Positions 1-4,739 of a stretch of 8,020 bases of DNA are shown piece after piece; position 1 is the first letter of the stretch, and every line of letters starts with the position of its first letter. This DNA comes from an uncultured Prevotellaceae bacterium (GTDB lineage Bacteria; Bacteroidota; Bacteroidia; Bacteroidales; Bacteroidaceae): assembly GCA_946644025.1 (NCBI GenBank), contig CAMPCG010000124.1, positions 1-8,020 of the forward strand. Reading direction: 5' to 3'. A program made the translations under genes and the position numbers. Below the pieces are notes generated by a model. It made no database searches. It was not told the DNA's origin and saw nothing but the letters and a program-made list of their open reading frames with translations.

Positions 1-3
1 GAC

Positions 4-43
4 TTCTAACTACCTCTAACTACTTCTAACTACTTCTAACTAC
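4..43. repeat. 10-bp tandem repeat, 4 copies
   Basis: Four direct copies of TTCTAACTAC with one substitution (the second copy starts with C) run head to tail and stop 13 bases before the glycosyltransferase start codon. The same CTAACTAC string recurs inside palindromic element copy 1 (around 1376-1383), so this tract may be the edge of another element lying outside the window. No promoter is visible between it and the gene. Any effect on expression is inference. Confidence 0.85.
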
Positions 44-56
44 AGAAGTTGAGCGT

Positions 57-1247
57 ATGCGAAACTTGAATAATGATTTGATTACTGTAGGACTTGATGG
101 CAAGCGCGTCGTTCGCAATGCCACGGGTCTGGGTAGCTACGGTCGCACGCTGGTGTCCGACCTTGCTGCCATCGACGGCCTCAGCCTTCGTCTCTACGCC
201 CCCGATGGCGGGCGCGACGACCTTCGCAGCCAGGTGCCGGCCAGTGTGGCACTCTGCTACCCCGAGGGCTTCCAGCCGCTGGGCAAGAGCTGGTGGCGCA
301 CGAAGGGCATGGTAGCCCAGCTGCGGCGCGACGGCGTGCAGGTATACCACGGACTCTCGGGCGAGCTGCCCATGGGGCTGGCCAAGGCCGGCATTAGCTC
401 GGTCGTCACCATCCACGACCTCATCTTCATGCGCCACCCCGAGTGGTACGCCGCCGCCGACGTGAAGATTTACACCCAGAAGTTCCGCCACGCCATAGCG
501 GAGGCCGACCGCGTCGTGGCCATCAGCGAGTGTACGCGCCGCGACATCCTCCAGCTGGGGGCCGACGTGCTGCCCGACGGCGAGCTGGAGCAGAAGGTGG
601 AGGTCATCTTCCAGAGCTGCGCCCCGCGCTTCTCCACCATGACCGTGGGCACGCAGCCCGACGACATGGCGATGAAGCTGATATGGTATGTCCACGACCA
701 CTACGGCCTGCCCGACCGCTACATCCTGAGCGTGGGCACCATCGAGGAGCGCAAGAACGCGCTGCTGGCCGTGAAGGCGCTCCACCGCCTGCCCGACGAC
801 CTGTCGCTGGTGCTCGTGGGCCGCGCCACCGACTATACCGACCGCGTCTGGGAATATGCCCAGGAGAACGGGCTGGGCCACCGCCTGTTGATGCTCCACG
901 ACGTGCCCGACGACCATCTGCCCCCCATCTACCGGCTGGCCGAGGCCTTCGTCTACCCCTCGCGCTACGAGGGATTCGGCATTCCCGTCATCGAGGCTAT
1001 CCGCATGGGCCTGCCCGTGGTGGCCTGTACAGGCTCGTGCCTGGAAGAGGCCGGGGGCCCCCACAGCCTCTACGTAGACCCCGACGACGACCATGCCATG
1101 GCCGCGGCTGTAGGCCAGCTGCTCTGCGGAGCGCCGGGACGCGAGCAGCGCATAGCCCAAAGCCAGCAATACATACAGCGCTTCGAGAACACCGGCGCGG
1201 CGGAGCGATTCGCTAACCTCTACCGGAAGCTCCAACAAGCCCAGTAG
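57..1247 (+). CDS. GT4-type glycosyltransferase (GT-B fold)
   Basis: This 396-residue protein has the two-domain GT-B plan of GT4 retaining glycosyltransferases, which move a sugar from a nucleotide-sugar donor to an acceptor in glycan assembly. The N-terminal domain opens with a glycine-rich acceptor-side loop (RNATGLGSYGR, residues 20-30) and contains TIHDLIF (118-124) and the segment ISECTRRDIL (156-165). The C-terminal donor domain begins near residue 222 with ILSVGTIEERKN (223-234), which includes the basic pair R232/K233 expected near the donor phosphates. The family E-x7-E motif is EGFGIPVIE (E305 and E313). No signal peptide or membrane segment is seen, so it is probably cytoplasmic. 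The start at 57 leaves a short leader before the conserved VGLDGKR strand. No Shine-Dalgarno is visible, which is normal for Bacteroidota. The gene stands alone here, so donor, acceptor and pathway cannot be assigned; a mannosyltransferase role is only one possibility. Confidence 0.9.
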   Translation: MRNLNNDLITVGLDGKRVVRNATGLGSYGRTLVSDLAAIDGLSLRLYAPDGGRDDLRSQVPASVALCYPEGFQPLGKSWWRTKGMVAQLRRDGVQVYHGLSGELPMGLAKAGISSVVTIHDLIFMRHPEWYAAADVKIYTQKFRHAIAEADRVVAISECTRRDILQLGADVLPDGELEQKVEVIFQSCAPRFSTMTVGTQPDDMAMKLIWYVHDHYGLPDRYILSVGTIEERKNALLAVKALHRLPDDLSLVLVGRATDYTDRVWEYAQENGLGHRLLMLHDVPDDHLPPIYRLAEAFVYPSRYEGFGIPVIEAIRMGLPVVACTGSCLEEAGGPHSLYVDPDDDHAMAAAVGQLLCGAPGREQRIAQSQQYIQRFENTGAAERFANLYRKLQQAQ

Positions 1248-1451
1248 GCCCACCAGCAGACCCACTAAACCCACCAGACCCCCAGCAGACCCATCAGACC
1301 CCCAGCAGCCCACCAGCAGACCCACCCCCCGGCCCCTCCCAAGGGAGGGGAGTAGAATGTTCTACCGCCTCCAAGTCTAACTACTCCCCTCCCTTGGGAG
1401 GGGCCGGGGGGAGGGTCTGGTAGTGGGCCTGGTGGGTCTGGTGGTGGGTCT
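1248..1451. repeat. Intergenic imperfect palindrome around GC-rich double hairpin (element copy 1)
   Basis: The core is a 31-bp perfect inverted repeat, 1325-1355 against 1381-1411, around a 25-base loop. With one mismatch it extends to 1318-1418. Each arm is itself a hairpin (CCCCTCCC facing GGGAGGGG at 1333-1350 and again at 1386-1403). Outside the core, low-complexity repeats built from CCCACCAGCAGA-like units lie on the left (1248-1324), and their inverted counterparts built from GGTGGGTCTGGT-like units lie on the right (1413-1450). The whole spacer between the glycosyltransferase and argC is therefore one nested palindrome. It could end transcription of the upstream gene in either direction, though neither hairpin is followed by a clean T-run. 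It belongs to the same family as the copies at 3175-3303, 4257-4564 and 7762-7972. Confidence 0.85.
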
Positions 1452-1468
1452 TAATAAATGATAAAAAA

Positions 1469-1500
1469 TTTGCGTAGCAGGCAAAATGTCCCTAACTTTG
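1469..1500 (+). promoter_or_regulatory. Bacteroidota-type promoter of argC
   Basis: TTTG at 1469-1472 is followed after 20 bases by TAACTTTG at 1493-1500. This fits the Bacteroidota housekeeping sigma consensus TTTG-N19-21-TAnnTTTG. Transcription would start near 1507, giving a leader of about 20 bases before the ATG at 1528. The promoter lies just downstream of element copy 1. Confidence 0.75.
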
Positions 1501-1527
1501 CCACAAAATAGCAAAAACGACGAGACT

Positions 1528-2520
1528 ATGATTAGAGTAGGAATTCTTGGTGCGGCAGGCTACACGGGCGGCGAACTCATCCGCCTGCTGCTGAACCACC
1601 CCGGGGCGGAGATTGTCTTCGCCAACAGTGAGAGCAATGCCGGCAACTTTGTCGGCGACGTACACGAGGGTCTGTTGGGCGACACCACGCTGCGCTTCAC
1701 CTCCGAGATGCCCTTCGAGCAGGTCGACGTGGTGTTCTTCTGCTTCGGCCACGGCAAGAGCCGGGCCTTCCTCGAGGAGCACACCATACCCAGCCACGTG
1801 AAGATTATCGACCTGGCTCAGGACTTCCGCATTGCCGGCGACCACGACTACGTCTACGGACTGCCCGAGATGAACAAGGCGCGCATTGCCAAGGCCCGCC
1901 ACGTGGCCAACCCCGGATGCTTCGCCACCGCCATACAGCTGGCACTGCTGCCCGCCGCTCACCTGAACCTGCTGAAGGACGACGTGAGCGTCAACGCCAT
2001 CACCGGCAGCACAGGGGCAGGGCAGAAGCCATCGGCCACCACCCACTTCTCCTGGAGGGCCGACAACATGAGCATCTACAAGCCCTTCCAGCACCAGCAC
2101 CTGGCTGAGATACGCCAGTCGCTGCGCCAGGTGCAGGGCTACCTCGACGCACAGATAGACTTCATCCCCTACCGCGGACCCTTCGCCCGCGGCATCTTCT
2201 GCACCGCCGTCGTGAGGCTGCCAAAGGGCAACGACGAGGAGACCGGGCGACAGCTGCACGACGACATACTGGCCGCCTACTGCGACTACTACCGCGGCGC
2301 TGCCTTCACCCACTACAGCGAGCAGCCCATAGACCTGAAGCAGGTGGTGAACACCAACAAGGCGCTCGTACACTGCGACATCTTCGACGGCAAGCTACTC
2401 GTCACCTCGGCCATCGACAACCTCCTGAAGGGAGCCGTGGGCCAGGCCGTGCAGAACATGAACATCATGGCTGGCATCGACGAGGCCGAAGGACTGAGAC
2501 TCAAGGCGTCGGCGTTCTAA
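1528..2520 (+). CDS. argC: N-acetyl-gamma-glutamyl-phosphate reductase
   Basis: ArgC reduces N-acetylglutamyl-phosphate with NADPH to N-acetylglutamate semialdehyde, a middle step of arginine biosynthesis in the cytoplasm. The 330-residue protein starts with the dinucleotide-binding loop GILGAAGYTGGEL (5-17). The catalytic cysteine is C131 in HVANPGCFAT. ITGSTGAGQKPS (158-169) and the histidine-rich KPFQHQHLAEI (185-195) supply the expected active-site region, and GPFARGIFCT (217-226) and DNLLKGAVGQAVQNMN (297-312) are typical of the family. An in-frame ATG at 1486 would add 14 residues, but it lies upstream of the -7 element at 1493-1500 and would not be on the transcript, and the family begins directly at the MIRVGILG strand; hence the start at 1528. 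No other arginine gene is adjacent in this window. porX follows after 53 bases and may share the transcript. Confidence 0.97.
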   Translation: MIRVGILGAAGYTGGELIRLLLNHPGAEIVFANSESNAGNFVGDVHEGLLGDTTLRFTSEMPFEQVDVVFFCFGHGKSRAFLEEHTIPSHVKIIDLAQDFRIAGDHDYVYGLPEMNKARIAKARHVANPGCFATAIQLALLPAAHLNLLKDDVSVNAITGSTGAGQKPSATTHFSWRADNMSIYKPFQHQHLAEIRQSLRQVQGYLDAQIDFIPYRGPFARGIFCTAVVRLPKGNDEETGRQLHDDILAAYCDYYRGAAFTHYSEQPIDLKQVVNTNKALVHCDIFDGKLLVTSAIDNLLKGAVGQAVQNMNIMAGIDEAEGLRLKASAF

Positions 2521-2523
2521 ATG

Positions 2524-2572
2524 CACTTATCACTTATCACTTATCACTCATCACTTCTCACTTCTCACTTCT
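2524..2572. repeat. 7-bp tandem repeat, 7 copies, ending at the porX start
   Basis: Three CACTTAT units, one CACTCAT and three CACTTCT lie head to tail and fill almost the whole argC-porX gap. The last unit ends one base before the porX ATG, so the translation initiation region of porX is made of repeat units and has no Shine-Dalgarno. Similar heptamers (ATTTCTC type) form the outer ends of element copy 3 at 4257-4564. Copy-number change by slippage would alter the leader without touching the reading frame. Confidence 0.9.
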
Positions 2573-2573
2573 C

Positions 2574-4244
2574 ATGGTACAACTGTTATGGGTAGACGAT
2601 GAGGCGGACCTGCTCAAGGCCCACATCATCTTTTTGGAAAAGAAGGGTTACGCCGTAACCACAGTGAGCAACGGCACCGATGCCATCGACCTGTGTCAGG
2701 AGCGCAGCTTCGACCTGGTGCTGCTCGACGAGCAGATGCCGGGACTCTCGGGCCTGGAGACGCTGCAGCGCATCAAGCAGATAACACCCGCCACGCCCGT
2801 GGTCATGGTGACGAAGAGCGAGGAGGAGAACATCATGGAGCAGGCCATAGGGCAGAAGATTGCCGACTATCTCATCAAGCCCGTCAACCCCAACCAGATT
2901 CTCCTGGTGCTGAAGAAGAACATACACCGGCGGGAGATAGAGACCGAGGTGACGCAGACGCAGTACCAGCAGCAGTTCCAGCAGATTGCCATGCAGATAC
3001 AGGACTGCCGCTCGTGGCAGGACTGGCAGGACGTCTACCGCCAACTGGTACACTGGGAGTTGCAGCTCGCCGGCACCGACTCGCAGATGACCGAGATGCT
3101 CGCCATGCAGAAGGAGGAAGCCAACCAGGGATTTGCCAAGTTTGTGAAGAAAAACTACCTGAGCAGCCTGGGCAGTCCTTCCCCCGGCCGACCCACCTCC
3201 CAGCCCCTCCCTGTGGGGAGGGGAGTGTATACAACTTCCGCAGAGAAATCAAGGGGCATAGGTAACTACTCCCCTCCCTCGCAGGGAGGGGCAGGGGGAG
3301 AGTCGGTAGAGGCTCCGCTCTTCTCCCACCAGCTGTTCAAGAAGAAGGTGTTCCCGCTGCTCGACCAGAAGGAGAAGGTGTTCCTCGTCGTTATGGACAA
3401 CTTCCGCTACGACCAGTGGCGGATGCTCTCGCAGGAGATTGGCAACCTCTTCGACATCGACGAGGGCCTGTACTTCAGCATCCTGCCCACGGCCACGCAG
3501 TATGCGCGCAACGCCATCTTCTCGGGACTCATGCCCAACAAGATTGAGGAGATGTTTCCCGAGCTGTGGGTCGACGAGGACTCGGAGGAGGGCAAGAACC
3601 TGAACGAGGCGCCGCTCATACAGACGCAGCTGGACCGCTTCCGCCGCCACGACACGTTCTCTTACCACAAAATCAACACCTCGGCCGAGGCCGACCGCCT
3701 GCTGCAGCAGTTCAGGCAGCTCGACAAGTACGACCTCAACGTGGTGGTGTTCAACTTCATCGACATGCTCAGCCATGCCCGGACGGAGAGCCGCATGGTG
3801 CGCGAGCTGGCCAACGACGAGAGCGCCTACCGCTCAATCACGCTGTCGTGGTTCCGCCACTCGGTCATTGCCGACTTCTTCCGCCAGCTGGCACAGACCG
3901 ACTACCGCGTTATCGTCACCACCGACCACGGAAGCATACGCTGCACGAAGCCCGTCAAGATTGTGGGCGACCGCAACACAAACACTAACCTGAGATATAA
4001 ACTGGGGAAGAACCTGGGCTATGACTCGAAGGACCTCTTCGTCATCAAGAACCCCGCCGACGCACAGCTGCCGTCGCCAAACCTCTCGACGAGCTACGTC
4101 TTCGCCACGGGCGACTCGTTCTTTGCCTATCCCAACAACTACAATTACTATGTGTCCTACTACAAGGACACGTTCCAGCACGGCGGCATCTCCATGGAGG
4201 AGATGATTATCCCGCTCATCACGCTGAAGGGGAAACGGCGGTGA
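2574..4244 (+). CDS. porX: PorX-type response regulator with PglZ domain, carrying an in-frame palindromic insert
   Basis: PorX works with the sensor kinase PorY and controls genes of the type IX secretion system; it is cytoplasmic. The 556-residue protein begins with a receiver domain (about 1-120): acidic D8/D9, phospho-acceptor D52 in LLDEQMPG, T80 and K102. A helical linker follows (about 120-195). The C-terminal PglZ/alkaline-phosphatase-superfamily domain (about 250-556) has candidate metal and catalytic residues D275 (VVMDNFRYDQW), T306 (LPTATQYARNAIFSG), D397 and H401 (IDMLSHARTE), D451/H452 (TTDHGS) and H536 (FQHGG). Characterised PorX is, as I recall, about 518 residues. The surplus here matches residues about 201-247, a proline- and glycine-rich stretch encoded by a GC-rich palindrome. 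Both flanking domains keep their motifs and no stop intervenes, so the protein is probably functional. No promoter is visible in the 53-base gap after argC. The start at 2574 directly precedes the first receiver strand. Confidence 0.95.
   Translation: MVQLLWVDDEADLLKAHIIFLEKKGYAVTTVSNGTDAIDLCQERSFDLVLLDEQMPGLSGLETLQRIKQITPATPVVMVTKSEEENIMEQAIGQKIADYLIKPVNPNQILLVLKKNIHRREIETEVTQTQYQQQFQQIAMQIQDCRSWQDWQDVYRQLVHWELQLAGTDSQMTEMLAMQKEEANQGFAKFVKKNYLSSLGSPSPGRPTSQPLPVGRGVYTTSAEKSRGIGNYSPPSQGGAGGESVEAPLFSHQLFKKKVFPLLDQKEKVFLVVMDNFRYDQWRMLSQEIGNLFDIDEGLYFSILPTATQYARNAIFSGLMPNKIEEMFPELWVDEDSEEGKNLNEAPLIQTQLDRFRRHDTFSYHKINTSAEADRLLQQFRQLDKYDLNVVVFNFIDMLSHARTESRMVRELANDESAYRSITLSWFRHSVIADFFRQLAQTDYRVIVTTDHGSIRCTKPVKIVGDRNTNTNLRYKLGKNLGYDSKDLFVIKNPADAQLPSPNLSTSYVFATGDSFFAYPNNYNYYVSYYKDTFQHGGISMEEMIIPLITLKGKRR
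3175..3303. repeat. Palindromic element copy 2, in frame inside porX
   Basis: The stretch has two GC hairpins: CCCCTCCC with GGGAGGGG at 3204-3223, and again at 3271-3291. Around them lie outer C-rich (3178-3187) and G-rich (3293-3300) ends. The two halves are inverted copies of each other around a spacer (3227-3267). The right half shares TAACTACTCCCCTCCC with copy 1, so copies 1 and 2 form one subtype. The left half has about 14 extra bases (roughly 3189-3202) compared with copy 1. Read in the porX frame it gives codons for residues about 201-244, rich in P, G and S, without stops. Boundaries are approximate because the pre-insertion sequence is unknown. Confidence 0.8.
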
Positions 4245-4256
4245 GGGCCCCCCTCT

Positions 4257-4564
4257 GCTAAATGAGAAATGAGAAATATGATTTGACTTGTCACCGGAAC
4301 TTTATCCCTGAATCCACTTTAAAAGTCCAAGATATACGCAAACGACGGCGCAGCCGCTCCCCTCCCTTGTAGGGGAGGGGCAGGGGTGGGGTCAGTATAT
4401 ATTTAGCTGGCAGGAAGTTAGAGACCCCACCCCTACCCCTCCCCTTGAGGGGAGGGGAGCGGCTGCGCATAGTTTTTTACGTTGTATGCTCATATCCATG
4501 CTTTTTAAAGTTATCTCATCCCTTAAAGGTAATCATATTTCTCATTTCTCATTTCTCATTTAGC
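4257..4564. repeat. Palindromic element copy 3 between convergent genes
   Basis: The outermost ends are inverted AATGAGA-type heptamer tracts. Bases 4261-4283 are a perfect 23-bp inverted match to 4531-4553, and the right end has one heptamer more. The core 4348-4468 is a GC-rich palindrome with arms GCGCAGCCGCTCCCCTCC. Each arm is also a hairpin (4359-4380 and 4436-4457), and an inner inverted repeat of GGGGTGGGGTC type flanks an AT-rich loop near 4394-4422. The element fills the gap between the porX stop and the stop of the 48-residue minus-strand ORF. It may serve as a two-way terminator. Bases 4344-4468 match 7802-7926 (copy 4) with one difference. Confidence 0.88.
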
Positions 4565-4571
4565 GTAGGCT

Positions 4572-4718
4572 TTACTCGCCCTCGCCCCAACCTTCGTCGT
4601 CGCCGGCAAAGCTTACAGACCTTCTCTGCGGTTCTGGGTCTGAGTATTGCAAGAACGTGTATTTAGCTTCAATGTGGACGGTCTCCGTCGTGGGAGCCAT
4701 GTATTCTTTCTTCTTCAT
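4572..4718 (-). CDS. Small hypothetical protein (48 aa) downstream of the CotH gene
   Basis: The minus strand has an ATG at 4718-4716 and a TAA at 4574-4572. The 48-residue product starts MKKKEYMAPTTETVHIEA and ends in a very acidic, glycine-rich tail (AGDDEGWGEGE). It has no signal peptide, no membrane segment and no cysteine. A strong Shine-Dalgarno, AAGGAGG, lies 9 bases upstream of the ATG, unusual beside its neighbours, and is the best evidence that the ORF is translated. It begins 21 bases after the stop of the CotH-type gene, so the two probably form an operon. I cannot assign a function. The MKKxxYxxP opening recalls small uncharacterised Bacteroidales proteins, but that is from memory. 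A leader/tail peptide or a small partner of the secreted protein are untested ideas. Confidence 0.7.
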   Translation of the reverse strand: MKKKEYMAPTTETVHIEAKYTFLQYSDPEPQRRSVSFAGDDEGWGEGE

Positions 4719-4727
4719 ATACTGTTT

Positions 4728-4734
4728 CCTCCTT
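4728..4734 (-). promoter_or_regulatory. Strong ribosome binding site of the 48-aa ORF
   Basis: AAGGAGG on the minus strand is followed by 9 bases and then ATG at 4718. No other gene in the window has a comparable Shine-Dalgarno. It sits in the 21-base gap after the CotH-gene stop codon. Confidence 0.75.
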
Positions 4735-4739
4735 GTTTT

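Noticed and set aside
36..1325. Long minus-strand open frame opposite the glycosyltransferase gene
   Set aside because: Its product is low-complexity (V, G, H, L rich) with no motif, while the plus strand encodes a clear GT4 protein. It is a GC-bias shadow.
1486..1527. Upstream start for argC adding 14 residues
   Set aside because: The codon precedes the -7 box TAACTTTG (1493-1500), so it would not be transcribed from that promoter; family alignment starts at 1528.
1492..2373. Minus-strand open frame opposite argC
   Set aside because: Compositionally biased product with no recognisable motif; the plus frame carries all ArgC motifs.
3249..3776. Minus-strand open frame opposite porX
   Set aside because: Shadow of the PglZ-domain coding frame, with no motif and no ribosome binding site.
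4354..4470. Insertion sequence with its own transposase
   Set aside because: The elements are at most about 310 bp and encode no transposase-like protein, so they can only be non-autonomous.
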